Shown here in pieces: positions 1-8,619 of a stretch of 64,000 nt of DNA; position 1 is the first letter of the stretch; the number at the start of each line of letters is the position of its first letter. Below the pieces are notes generated by a model, which did no database searches, had not been told where the DNA came from, and saw nothing but the letters and a program-made list of their open reading frames with translations. A program made the position numbers and the translations under genes. Origin of the DNA: Prevotellaceae bacterium (GTDB taxonomy: Bacteria; Bacteroidota; Bacteroidia; Bacteroidales; Bacteroidaceae); NCBI GenBank assembly GCA_030531085.1, contig JAUNOM010000006.1, forward strand, positions 1 through 64,000, given 5' to 3'.

Positions 1-8
1 TCTTCAGA

Positions 9-800
9 CTAACAAGATTGTATGCTTAATCCACACACTTTTTCAGGTGAGCCGTATCCTGCGCCGAAGTAGTGGCAGTTTGGCTCATTATTTTCTTCTT
101 TTGCATTTGTTGCCTGATATCGGTAATATACCTCTATATCGTTGCGCTTGCTAAGCCTTATCTTTGTACCTGCCGTCATTCTGACCTTTTCTAATGCCAT
201 GGAGTTGAATATTTCTACGTTGGCGTAAGGTTTCAGTAAAGCCTTTTTCTTGGAATACTCTATTTGTAGTCTTGATCTCAGTATGTTCTTTCCTTTTCCA
301 CTTACATCTGTGTCCTCCCATATCTCGTTATCAAAATCGTATCTCTCTGTTATGGCGCTTGGCCTGTATGTGTATTGCCAGCGTTCACGTAGAGAAAATT
401 CAATGTTGTGGCATTTTGCTTGTCCTGTCAATGAAACGCTGAAGCGGTGTCTCGGTGTCCAGAAACTTGGACGCCAGTTGTTGTAGGAGGGCATACCATC
501 ATCCAAACTCTCTTTCTTGTAAGTGAGCTTCTCTGTTTTATTTGTATAAAGGAAAGAATATTCCGCATCTGTCTTTAGCCATTTCGTCAGTTTGTATGTT
601 ATGCCTGCTGATGCATCCCAACGATCAGCTGTTTGGAAGTTATTGCGTGTGCGGAACCCGACTCCTACGTCTGCCTTCAGCCCTTTTGTAATCTGTTTCT
701 CAACATTTGTGTTGAGCCATAATCCGCAGTCATCCGCTTCTTGCGCATGACTGTTTATACAAGCGAATGCAGCAGCTATGGATAATATTGCTTTTCTCAT
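9..800 (-). CDS. DUF2490 outer-membrane-like protein
   Basis: 263 residues starting with an apparent signal peptide (hydrophobic stretch ending near AQEADDCG). The rest alternates polar and aromatic strands (for example GLWLNTNVEKQ, FRTRNNF, RERWQYTYRPS), as in a small beta-barrel, and matches my recollection of the DUF2490 family. The function of the family is unknown; location in the outer membrane is inferred. It is the last gene of a minus-strand operon behind the VTC-domain and DUF4956 genes, 64 bp after the latter. The protein appears complete: start ATG at 800, stop at 9. Confidence 0.75.
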   Translation of the reverse strand: MRKAILSIAAAFACINSHAQEADDCGLWLNTNVEKQITKGLKADVGVGFRTRNNFQTADRWDASAGITYKLTKWLKTDAEYSFLYTNKTEKLTYKKESLDDGMPSYNNWRPSFWTPRHRFSVSLTGQAKCHNIEFSLRERWQYTYRPSAITERYDFDNEIWEDTDVSGKGKNILRSRLQIEYSKKKALLKPYANVEIFNSMALEKVRMTAGTKIRLSKRNDIEVYYRYQATNAKEENNEPNCHYFGAGYGSPEKVCGLSIQSC

Positions 801-864
801 ATTATTAATTAATGTATTTGCTTATTGTTGTTTTGTTAAGTATAAGTGTTAATACTTAATTGTT

Positions 865-1548
865 CTACTCCGTCTGCATCCACTCTTCCTTGGAAACTTT
901 CATGTGATCGTCAATGGAGTTGTTTTTGTCATCATCTGCCATATAGTATATTTTTATTACAGCCATATCGCGAAGAAAGTCAATGCCGCCCACCTCTATT
1001 TTCTCGATGTTCAGACCTGTACGTTCTTTTAGATCCTTCATTAGTTCATCGTGCTTATCAGGTTTTATGAGTTCGATGCGGTCATATTGTATTAGTTTTG
1101 TATTTACGTGCTTTAGAAGTTTGTAGCTCTCAAAGAACCACGTGGATAGTATGAATATGACATTGGTGCATATCAACTCCACATAGCCGATTGTGGTGGT
1201 TTATGAGTTTATGACGGATATTGCGATGATAGAGAAAAGGTATGTCATCTCACGTACAGGCATGGACTCTGTCCTATAGCGTATGATGCCAAAAATGGCA
1301 AATAGTCCGAGAGCGAAACCTAACTTCAACTTCACTTCGCCCAATAAGAATATGAGGAAGAAAATGCTAATGCTGATAAGCATGAATGTGAAGTAATAGT
1401 CCCTTCTACGACTCTTGGGGTAGTATAGGTGATGAATCATAATCCATACAATGAAACTGTTGAAGCTAAAGCGCAGTATCATCGCCAACAAATCACTTGT
1501 CTCGATTAACGGAGTGCCAAGCATTTCTATTTCTTCTAATTCTTCCAT
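865..1548 (-). pseudogene. DUF4956 membrane protein interrupted by in-frame stop
   Basis: Two open segments, 1548-1201 (115 codons) and the part below 1200 to 865, lie in the same frame and are separated only by a TAA at 1203-1201. Read through, they give about 227 residues, the usual length of a DUF4956 protein. The first part has membrane segments (SFIVWIMIHHLYY, FMLISISIFFLIFLLG) and the family core FAIFGIIRYRTESMPVREMT. The second gives the remaining membrane segment (TNVIFILSTWFF) and the soluble tail. The stop falls right after ISVINS. A single change from a Leu codon (TTA) to TAA would explain it. It could be a real nonsense mutation, a sequencing error, or a split into two polypeptides (GTG at 1182 is a possible restart). 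The family accompanies VTC-domain proteins. Confidence 0.8.
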
Positions 1549-1573
1549 GATTTTCTTTTTGTTTTTGAGAGGT

Positions 1574-2371
1574 TTATAAATGAGTATTTGATAATTCTAT
1601 TATTTTGTTGATGGATTTCAATCTGCTTTTTAATCTGTTTGTAGGTAGTGTGCTGTTAGTTACGGCGGAGCCTATGCAATATTTGCTGAATTTATGTGGC
1701 TTGATGCGTAACGTGTTCAGAATTTTTTTGATAGGCGAGGGGCGTTGGCCGTCTCGTTTTAGCTCTATTATAACAATATCTGGAAATTGATGAGTGTAAC
1801 CAGTCTTTAGGTTCTTAAATCTTAAATCAGTGTCAATGGTGACTCTTTCGGTCTTATTGTTGTTTACCAAAGTTATTCTTCTGAAATTGTTCTCTATGGC
1901 TTCTCTTAGTAATTCTGGTGAGTATTTTAATCGTTCTCTTAAGAATGCCATAATTTCACATCTGGTATCATCATCGTCAAATAGAATGTCATGGTGTTCT
2001 TCTGTCGGATTAAATTCCTTTATGCGCATTCTTTTCTTTTTGGTTCTTCCATGATTGTCTTTGGTCTTGACTTCAATATAATTCTGGCCTGCATTGACAT
2101 ACGAACGCATACGAACCTTCTGCCTTCCACTGTGTCCGTGTATATGTTCCTTGTACATATCGAATTGCGCAGTGTCGTAATATAGAGTATAATATGGCAT
2201 ATTTCTTTCCCCATCAATCTCTTGGATACGATATTCTGTTTGTGCCATAGTAAGGAATTGCTTCAGTTTGTCTATTGTCGTGACGAATTTTGTGTCAGTA
2301 CGGTTCATTAATCTGACACTTTTCATTTCATCTAAACTAATAGGAACGAATTGATTCAATAAGTTTTGCAT
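1574..2371 (-). CDS. VTC-domain (polyphosphate polymerase-like) protein
   Basis: 265 residues with the hallmarks of the VTC triphosphate-tunnel fold: an N-terminal NRTDTKFVT block with the conserved Arg and Lys, a basic strand QKVRMRSYV, acidic-basic EVKTKDNHGRTKKKRMR, and a C-terminal IIELKRDGQ strand. In yeast Vtc4 this fold makes polyphosphate from ATP; bacterial single-domain members are unproven. No signal peptide or membrane segment, so it is probably cytoplasmic and works with the membrane DUF4956 product encoded 25 bp downstream. First gene of the operon; a TAACTTTG -7-like box lies about 50 bp upstream. Confidence 0.8.
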   Translation of the reverse strand: MQNLLNQFVPISLDEMKSVRLMNRTDTKFVTTIDKLKQFLTMAQTEYRIQEIDGERNMPYYTLYYDTAQFDMYKEHIHGHSGRQKVRMRSYVNAGQNYIEVKTKDNHGRTKKKRMRIKEFNPTEEHHDILFDDDDTRCEIMAFLRERLKYSPELLREAIENNFRRITLVNNNKTERVTIDTDLRFKNLKTGYTHQFPDIVIIELKRDGQRPSPIKKILNTLRIKPHKFSKYCIGSAVTNSTLPTNRLKSRLKSINKIIELSNTHL

Positions 2372-2420
2372 TACGTAGAAACAGATATGTAATGTTTGGT
2401 CTTTTTGTATATGTAGATTA

Positions 2421-2428
2421 CAAAGTTA
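2421..2428 (-). promoter_or_regulatory. -7 element of VTC/DUF4956/DUF2490 operon
   Basis: On the minus strand the bases read TAACTTTG, an exact match to the Bacteroidetes -7 consensus TAnnTTTG, about 50 bp upstream of the VTC-domain start. No good TTTG is found at the right -33 distance, so the call is tentative. Confidence 0.45.
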
Positions 2429-2619
2429 ATACATTATTTTCAAATAATAGCATTTATTTGTATTTTTTTGTGATATTCTCCAATAAATACACCTAAAGAT
2501 GTAGATGATGTGTTGAGTGAAATTATATATGTAGTATAGATTTGTTTCTATATGTTTGTGCAGTATAATTGATATAAATCTATTATTGGCGCACATTATG
2601 ATGCTTTTTATATAAAATG
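2429..2619. other. AT-rich intergenic region
   Basis: Together with its neighbours this forms the roughly 300-bp gap between the VTC-domain start and the initiator tRNA. It is very AT-rich, has no open frame with coding character, and apart from the two promoters at its edges I see no repeat or strong hairpin. Confidence 0.6.
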
Positions 2620-2651
2620 TTTGCTGGTTTCATGAAAAAGCAGTACCTTTG
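2620..2651 (+). promoter_or_regulatory. Promoter of initiator tRNA
   Basis: TTTG at 2620-2623, a spacer of exactly 20 nt, then TACCTTTG at 2644-2651: a full match to the Bacteroidetes housekeeping promoter. It ends 23 bp before the first tRNA base, so transcription should start only about 15-18 nt upstream of the mature tRNA. Confidence 0.85.
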
Positions 2652-2674
2652 CACTCGTTAAAAATAAGCAATAT

Positions 2675-2747
2675 CGCGGAGTGGAGCAGTTGGTAGCTCG
2701 CCAGGCTCATAACCTGGAGGTCGTTCGTTCGAGTCGAGCCTCCGCAA
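2675..2747 (+). tRNA. Initiator tRNA-fMet (CAT)
   Basis: Cloverleaf with anticodon CAT at 2708-2710. The acceptor stem begins with C1 facing A72 (5' CGCGGAG, 3' CTCCGCA), the unpaired C1xA72 that marks bacterial initiator tRNA; the other six pairs are perfect. Anticodon arm CCAGG/CCTGG and T-arm sequence TTCGAGTC are normal. The discriminator A73 is followed by CTA, so the CCA end is not encoded and must be added after transcription. It is a single tRNA gene with its own promoter and terminator. Confidence 0.95.
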
Positions 2748-2754
2748 CTACAGA

Positions 2755-2792
2755 AAGGATTAAAGTTCAAATGAGGACTTTAATCCTTTTTT
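2755..2792 (+). terminator. Rho-independent terminator after tRNA-fMet
   Basis: Perfect 12-bp stem (AAGGATTAAAGT at 2755-2766 with its complement at 2777-2788), a 10-nt loop and a T-run. It starts 8 bp after the tRNA. Confidence 0.9.
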
Positions 2793-2952
2793 CTATTATG
2801 AATAGGTTATGTGCGATATATAGTATATATAATGTACACGTACATATATTATATGCTTGACGTGGGCACACATTCTATTCGTTCATTAATAAAGACTTTC
2901 TTAGAGCCTAAAACTATGGACGAGTAGATGTGTGTGTACGTTTTTGCAGTCT

Positions 2953-4782
2953 TTATGCTTCTTCTATCTCAGACAGCTCCAGCCATCGTAGTTCTTTCAT
3001 GTCCAGTTCCTCGTTCAGTATTGGGAGGCGCTTGCTTAGTTCCGTAATGCGCTCAACACTTGCCGTTGCTGTGCTTAGTTCTGTTTCTATGGCTTCCTTC
3101 TCTTTTGTCAGAGTCTCAATTTCTTTTTCTAATAGCGTAAACTCTCTTTTCTCCTTGAAGGACATCTTGCGGCGTGCGTTATTGCGGTTGTTGTTGTCGC
3201 TTTCGGACTTTGCGCTTTTTTCTTTTGTATTGCTTGCCTTAGTCTTTGCTTCTGTATCTTCTTTTGACTGTAGTTTGCTCCATTGTCTGTATTGTGTGTA
3301 GTTGCCAGGAAAGTCCTTTATAACACCTTCCCCTTTGAATACAAGTAGGTGATCTACTACCTTGTCCATGAAATAGCGGTCGTGGCTTACCACTATTACG
3401 CAACCAGGAAAGTCTTGCAGGTATTCTTCCAATATTTGAAGCGTCTTTATGTCGAGGTCGTTTGTTGGCTCATCCAATACAAGGAAGTTTGGATTGCGCA
3501 TTAGTACCGTGCACAGGTACAGTTTGCGTTTCTCGCCGCCAGACAGTTTGTATACGTAGTTATACTGCTGGTCGGTGGTGAAGAGGAAGTGTTGCAGAAA
3601 TTGTGATGCACTGTAGTGTCGTCCTTTGCCTAAGTCTATATACTCTGCAATATCGCGTACTACATCTATAACTTTCTGCTGTTCATCAAACTGTAGCCCC
3701 TCTTGTGAGAAGTATCCAAACTTTACAGTCTCACCTATGTCGAATCTACCTTCGTTTGGTGGAATTATGCCAAGCAGCAGCTTGAGGAATGTGGATTTGC
3801 CAGTACCGTTGTTTCCCACAATGCCCATCTTCTCATATCTGGCGAAGTTATAATAGAAGTTGTTGAGTATGAGTTTGCCAGGAAGACTACTGTTTTCTCT
3901 GGCAGGGAAACGTTTGGACACATATTGGCATTCAAAGATTTTGGAGCCGATATATACATTGGTAGATTTAAGTCTTATCTGTCGCTCCTCTATACGTTGT
4001 TTGGCAACTTTCTCCAATTCATAGAATGCTTCCTCACGGTAACGTGCCTTGTGTCCGCGTGCCTGTGGCTGTCTGCGCATCCATTCCAATTCGCGCCTGT
4101 ACAGATTGTTGGCGTGTTGTATGTTTGCCATAGTGGCGTCAATCCGCTGCTGTCTCTTTTCCAGATAGTAAGAGTAGGAACCCTGGTACGAATACATCGT
4201 CTTGTTGTCCAGTTCAAGTATTATCGAACATACATTATCAAGGAAAAAACGGTCATGCGTCACCATCAGAAGGCTTCTGTTGCCTCTTTGCAGATACCCT
4301 TCCAGCCATTCTACCATCTCGAGGTCGAGGTGGTTGGTCGGCTCATCAAGAATAAGCAGTGTGGGATTGGATATAAGTACCTGTGCCAATGCTACACGTT
4401 TCTGTTGTCCGCCACTTAGATGCTCTACTGGCTGTTCCATGTCAGTGATATGCAACTGTGTCAGAATCTGTTTTGCCTTCAGTTGTGCGTCAAGCACTTC
4501 TTCCATTCCGTGGAAGCAGGCTTCCAACACTGTGGCTCCTTTTGGAAAGCGAGGCTCTTGTCTTAGGTATCCCACCGTAATGTCATTACGGTAGATTATC
4601 TTTCCCGAGTCGGCAGACTCATTCCCAGTAAGCATTGATAACAGAGTGGATTTGCCTGTACCATTCTGGGCTATGAGACCGACACGCTGTCCTTCTGCTA
4701 TAGAGAAAGATATATCATCGAAAAGAACTCTCTCGCCGAAGCGCTTTGATACAGACTGAACGTCAAGAAGTGGAGATGGCAT
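2953..4782 (-). CDS. ABC-F family ATPase, Uup-like
   Basis: 609 residues with two ATP-binding cassettes and no membrane segment. Cassette 1: Walker A AQNGTGKST near residues 39-46, signature LSGGQQKR, Walker B LLILDEPTNHLD. Cassette 2: VGNNGTGKST, signature LSGGEKRK, Walker B LVLDEPTNDLD. The linker carries many Arg and Lys (RRELEWMRRQPQARGHKAR). The last about 75 residues form a charged coiled coil (KREFTLLEKEIETLTKEKE), as in Uup. ABC-F proteins act on ribosomes or, for Uup, are linked to transposon excision and DNA structure. Nothing here points to antibiotic resistance specifically. Last gene of the dnaN operon, 49 bp after engB. Confidence 0.93.
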   Translation of the reverse strand: MPSPLLDVQSVSKRFGERVLFDDISFSIAEGQRVGLIAQNGTGKSTLLSMLTGNESADSGKIIYRNDITVGYLRQEPRFPKGATVLEACFHGMEEVLDAQLKAKQILTQLHITDMEQPVEHLSGGQQKRVALAQVLISNPTLLILDEPTNHLDLEMVEWLEGYLQRGNRSLLMVTHDRFFLDNVCSIILELDNKTMYSYQGSYSYYLEKRQQRIDATMANIQHANNLYRRELEWMRRQPQARGHKARYREEAFYELEKVAKQRIEERQIRLKSTNVYIGSKIFECQYVSKRFPARENSSLPGKLILNNFYYNFARYEKMGIVGNNGTGKSTFLKLLLGIIPPNEGRFDIGETVKFGYFSQEGLQFDEQQKVIDVVRDIAEYIDLGKGRHYSASQFLQHFLFTTDQQYNYVYKLSGGEKRKLYLCTVLMRNPNFLVLDEPTNDLDIKTLQILEEYLQDFPGCVIVVSHDRYFMDKVVDHLLVFKGEGVIKDFPGNYTQYRQWSKLQSKEDTEAKTKASNTKEKSAKSESDNNNRNNARRKMSFKEKREFTLLEKEIETLTKEKEAIETELSTATASVERITELSKRLPILNEELDMKELRWLELSEIEEA

Positions 4783-4831
4783 ATCAGTAATGTAAAAGAA
4801 ATAGTTGTTTTTGATTGAAAGATGATGTTGT

Positions 4832-5437
4832 CTATACTGTGGTTACCTGATTGTATATGTTTTCTATATAGTCAAGCACTTCCTGTTTGCCTGTGCCTTT
4901 TTCTGAACTTGTTATAAAATATGGTGGCAGTTCCTCCCATGTCTCAAGCAGCGCATTAAGGTAGCTGTTAGTGTTCATCTTTATCTTTCCTGCACCTAAC
5001 TTGTCCGCCTTGGTGAAAACGATAGAGAAAGGTATTCCGTTCTCACCAAGCCATTGCATGAACTCAAGGTCTATCTTCTGTGGCTCATGCCGTATGTCTA
5101 TGAGCAGGAATACATTTACAAGTTGTTCACGATAGAGGATATATGATGAAATCATCTGGGTTATCTCATCCTGCACCTTCTTTGAGCGCTTTGCAAAACC
5201 GTACCCCGGAAGGTCTACAATATACCATTGGTCGTTAATGTTGAAATGGTTTATCAATAGTGTCTTGCCTGGGGTGGCACTGGTCTTTGCCAGCCCTTTC
5301 CGTCCGGTCAGCATATTTATCAGACTTGATTTGCCGACATTACTCCTGCCAATAAAGGCAAACTCCATTTTATTGTCTTTAGGGCATTGTGACAGCTTCG
5401 CTGAACTGATAGTGAATTCCGCTTTCTTTATATCCAT
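4832..5437 (-). CDS. engB: Ribosome biogenesis GTPase EngB/YsxC
   Basis: 201 residues, the family's normal length. TRAFAC GTPase motifs in order: G1 GRSNVGKSS near residue 30, the G2 threonine in TSATPGKT, G3 DLPGYGFA, G4 TKAD, G5 TSSEKGTG. The protein is needed for late assembly of the large ribosomal subunit. It lies 8 bp after the pseudoprotease gene and 49 bp before the ABC-F gene, in the dnaN operon. Confidence 0.95.
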   Translation of the reverse strand: MDIKKAEFTISSAKLSQCPKDNKMEFAFIGRSNVGKSSLINMLTGRKGLAKTSATPGKTLLINHFNINDQWYIVDLPGYGFAKRSKKVQDEITQMISSYILYREQLVNVFLLIDIRHEPQKIDLEFMQWLGENGIPFSIVFTKADKLGAGKIKMNTNSYLNALLETWEELPPYFITSSEKGTGKQEVLDYIENIYNQVTTV

Positions 5438-5445
5438 GATATGTT

Positions 5446-6939
5446 CTATTTCTTTTTGGTAATTGGTGGCTCTGGCTGTTTCGTGTATGTAGCAATAAAA
5501 GCATCCGCTTGAGGATAACCTAATGCCTTGGCGCGTTTCAGCTCCGCTATTCCCGTTGGCTTATTGCCTGTCATACATAGGGCAAGGCCAAGCAGTCCGT
5601 GACCTTCTGCATAATCCGGAGCGATTGTTATGGCTTGGTGCGCTACATCTATAGCGTCTGTCGCACGGTTCATCCTCATTAGTAGCAATGCCTTTTCTGA
5701 AAGGTACAGTAACTGTTTGGGATCATGTACAGTGGCGCTGTCCAGCATCTCCAACTGTTGTGTCTTCTCTGCCTTCATATTCTTCAGACATTGGTATGCG
5801 AAGTAGTATACTTCCGCATTGCGTGGCTCTGACCTGTATGCTTTCTGAAATTCATTATAGGCTTCCTGAAACTTGGTTTGCGCGAAGAGTATCTGGCCTT
5901 TTGTTATCTGATAGAGTGGGGTGGCTTTTATGCTGATGGCGTTATCTATTTCTGTCAAAGCCTTGTCAAGTGTCCATGGTGCGTATTCCACATTTGGCAT
6001 AAGCTCTATCTTGTTGTATATGAGCTTGGAGTAATAGTAATGCGCATTGTCTTTTGAGGTACTCACGTCTATGGCTTTCATCATGGCCTCGTCCGCTCCA
6101 GCGAAATTATGCCGGTCTGTCAGCATGGTCGCTTTATATTCGTAACCGTCTTCCTTGTCCGGAAACATATTGATGAACTCCTCTACTGTTGCTGGATAGT
6201 TCAGGCTGTCATTCTTCTGTGAGGCTATCATCATGGCGAGCAGTGCCTGATTGTATTCCGTTGGCAATGCTATGCGTAATGATGTGTAGCGCAGGGTGTT
6301 GTTGTTAGTTGACAAAGCTGTGGGCTTTAGTGTCATAGCAAAGCGTGCGCTGGCTGCATATATGTCAGTTCTTGTATTACTGGTATTTACCAGTCCCATC
6401 AGTTCACCTTTGGAGTTGATTATGGGACTGCCTGCATGAGCGTCTGTTATGGCACCATTCTCCTGTTCTATTATGTAGTATGGCATATCGTTCATAAACG
6501 TTTCCACCTTGTTGGTAGTGAGTTTGCTGAACTGTGGCGCTTTCACATCATAATTAGCAAACCACGCATCCGCTCCTACGGTCTGCTGTCCTTGCTCTAT
6601 GGTTATAGGTGTTATGCGTTGTTTGCCTTCTTTCTTTACCCTTAGCCTTGCTATGTTGTATATGTCACTTGCTCCATATAGGCAGTCAACATTGAATTTC
6701 TGTCCCTGTCCGTCTATGACAATGGCGGATGCAGCTCCTTTTAATGGCGTCCATGCTGTTATGGCGGTTCCTTCCGGGTCAATGAAGGCGCCATAGCCTG
6801 TTGCCAGTAATGTGCCGTCAGCTTTGAATGTTGTGATTTTCAGTATGCCTTTTGCTGATTTCTTTACTGCAGAAGGCTGTGCCACAACTGAGAGCAGAAC
6901 TGTTGTCATTATATATAATAATGTGTAGATTCTTTTCAT
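5446..6939 (-). CDS. Exported trypsin-fold pseudoprotease with TPR repeats
   Basis: 497 residues. A signal peptide (to about residue 20, TVLLSVVAQ) is followed by a trypsin-like domain (about 25-215) recognisable from [24 protein letters not shown] and [17 protein letters not shown]. The three catalytic positions appear replaced: His by Trp63/Thr64, Asp by Asn96 and Ser by Ala169. Residues 330-480 form helical TPR-like repeats ([47 protein letters not shown]). A binding or scaffold role in the periplasm is inferred; I do not know a named family. It is tightly packed between recN (10 bp) and engB (8 bp), which suggests a constant function, but gives no direct clue. Confidence 0.75.
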   Translation of the reverse strand: MKRIYTLLYIMTTVLLSVVAQPSAVKKSAKGILKITTFKADGTLLATGYGAFIDPEGTAITAWTPLKGAASAIVIDGQGQKFNVDCLYGASDIYNIARLRVKKEGKQRITPITIEQGQQTVGADAWFANYDVKAPQFSKLTTNKVETFMNDMPYYIIEQENGAITDAHAGSPIINSKGELMGLVNTSNTRTDIYAASARFAMTLKPTALSTNNNTLRYTSLRIALPTEYNQALLAMMIASQKNDSLNYPATVEEFINMFPDKEDGYEYKATMLTDRHNFAGADEAMMKAIDVSTSKDNAHYYYSKLIYNKIELMPNVEYAPWTLDKALTEIDNAISIKATPLYQITKGQILFAQTKFQEAYNEFQKAYRSEPRNAEVYYFAYQCLKNMKAEKTQQLEMLDSATVHDPKQLLYLSEKALLLMRMNRATDAIDVAHQAITIAPDYAEGHGLLGLALCMTGNKPTGIAELKRAKALGYPQADAFIATYTKQPEPPITKKK

Positions 6940-6949
6940 CTTTAGAAAA

Positions 6950-8608
6950 TTATAGTTTCAGTAATGTTATCGCATTGCTGCGTGCCGCCTCTGTAATGTC
7001 AGAACCGCTGAGCATTTGCGCAATCTCATTAATTCGCTCCTCTGTGCTTAGACGTCGCATGATGGAGGTGGTACCGTTTGCAGACTCCTGTTTCTCCACC
7101 TTGTAGTGATAAGATCCTATTGCCGCAATCTGTGGCAGGTGCGTGATGCTTATCACCTGTCTGTTGGCATTACCCATCTTAAGCATTATGTCTGCCATCT
7201 TCTCCGCCACACGTCCACTTACACCCGTGTCAATCTCATCAAAGATGATTGTCGGTAGTTTGACGGCTCCACTGATCAGTGCCTTTAATGACAGCATCAG
7301 CCTGGCTATCTCACCACCAGATGCAACCTGTGCTACGGGACGCAGTTCCATTCCCTTGTTTGCCGAGAACATGAATGCTACCCTGTCCTGTCCCTTTGCC
7401 TGTATTGTGTCTTTCGTTATTTCTATAGCAAACTCAACATTTGGCATTCCAAGCGTGGAGAGTGAGGCACGTATTGCAGTCTCCACCTTTCCCATGGCTT
7501 CAAGACGTGTCCCGGTTAGGGCATCGGCCTTTTCCTGAACAACTTTATGCGTTGTTTGTACCAGTTCGTCCAATTCTGCGAGAGCCTCGTCACCTCCATC
7601 AATGTTGTTTATGGCTTCCTGTAGAGTCCTCTGCTCCTCTATTAGTTCCGAAATGGTGGTCTTTCTGAATTTTCTTTGTAAAGAGTATATGGTGTCAAGT
7701 CGTGAGTTTATGAAGTTCAACCGTTCCGGATTGAAGTCTATTCCTTCCGTTGCGCTTTCCACCTCCTGTGCAATATCCTTCAGTTCTATGTATGTGCTGT
7801 TGGCCCTTTCATAAAGCTCCTGCACTTTAGGATACATCCGTGCGGCATTTTCCAGTTTGGAAGTAATTGTCCTTAAAGTCTCCAGCGTGCCGGTATTGTC
7901 CTCGCTTAACAGTGCGTAAGTGTCATACAGGTTAGACTTTATCTCCTCTGTATGTGTGGCAGCGTCCAGTTCCGCTTCCAGCTCCTCCTGTTCACCCTCT
8001 TTCAGTTCTGCATTGGTAAGCTCATTAAGTTGAAAGCGCATGAATTCCTCATTCTCCCTTGTTGCGGCAATGCGCTCCTTCAGCTTGTCACGTGAACTGA
8101 TCGCATCATGGTATGCCTTGAAGGCCTTGCTGTATTCTGTTCTCTGTCTTGTGTTCTGCGCTATGATGTCAAGCACACTCATCTGGAAATCCTCTTTCTG
8201 AAGAAGCAGATTCTGATGCTGTGAGTGAACATCTATGAGCATCTCACCCAGTTCACGCATCAGCTGTAGAGGCGATGGGGTGTCATTAATGAATGCACGG
8301 CTCTTCCCCGTAGCGGTCAGTTCGCGCCTGATGATACACTCCTCATCGTCACAGTCCAGCTCATGACTTTCAAACCATTCCCTCATTCCATATCTGGATA
8401 TGTCGAAACGTGCTTCTATGGTGCACTTCTGTGTGTTTGTCTTGACGAGTTTGGAATCGGCCCTTTGTCCGAGCAATAGTGCTATGGCGCCGAGTATAAT
8501 GCTCTTTCCTGCTCCCGTCTCTCCCGTTATTACAGAAAATCCCGGTTCAAAATCAATGTCAAGCACATCTATGAGTGCGTAATTCTTTATATAAAGATGT
8601 CTAAGCAT
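6950..8608 (-). CDS. recN: DNA repair protein RecN
   Basis: 552 residues, SMC-like. N-terminal Walker A GETGAGKS at about 28-35, a long coiled-coil middle (about 150-370), a conserved VASGGEIARLMLSLK signature and the Walker B block FDEIDTGVSG followed by ISITHLPQIA. RecN holds DNA ends or sisters during double-strand break repair. Start ATG at 8608 gives the standard MLRHLYIKNYALID opening. Spaced 11 bp after the DUF4835 gene and 10 bp before the pseudoprotease gene. Confidence 0.96.
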   Translation of the reverse strand: MLRHLYIKNYALIDVLDIDFEPGFSVITGETGAGKSIILGAIALLLGQRADSKLVKTNTQKCTIEARFDISRYGMREWFESHELDCDDEECIIRRELTATGKSRAFINDTPSPLQLMRELGEMLIDVHSQHQNLLLQKEDFQMSVLDIIAQNTRQRTEYSKAFKAYHDAISSRDKLKERIAATRENEEFMRFQLNELTNAELKEGEQEELEAELDAATHTEEIKSNLYDTYALLSEDNTGTLETLRTITSKLENAARMYPKVQELYERANSTYIELKDIAQEVESATEGIDFNPERLNFINSRLDTIYSLQRKFRKTTISELIEEQRTLQEAINNIDGGDEALAELDELVQTTHKVVQEKADALTGTRLEAMGKVETAIRASLSTLGMPNVEFAIEITKDTIQAKGQDRVAFMFSANKGMELRPVAQVASGGEIARLMLSLKALISGAVKLPTIIFDEIDTGVSGRVAEKMADIMLKMGNANRQVISITHLPQIAAIGSYHYKVEKQESANGTTSIMRRLSTEERINEIAQMLSGSDITEAARSNAITLLKL

Positions 8609-8619
8609 ACACCTTGTCT

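Noticed and set aside
865-1182. Separate small gene downstream of the DUF4956 part
   Set aside because: It shares the frame with the upstream segment, starts at GTG in the middle of a membrane helix and completes the family length, so it is the second half of one interrupted gene.
2819-2865. Palindromic TATA-rich stretch with ATGTAC-AC-GTACAT
   Set aside because: Imperfect symmetry in very AT-rich DNA between convergent transcripts; not clearly different from chance.
2953-4782. ABC-F protein as an antibiotic resistance determinant
   Set aside because: The coiled-coil tail and operon position match Uup-like housekeeping proteins; nothing specific to resistance-type ABC-F is visible.
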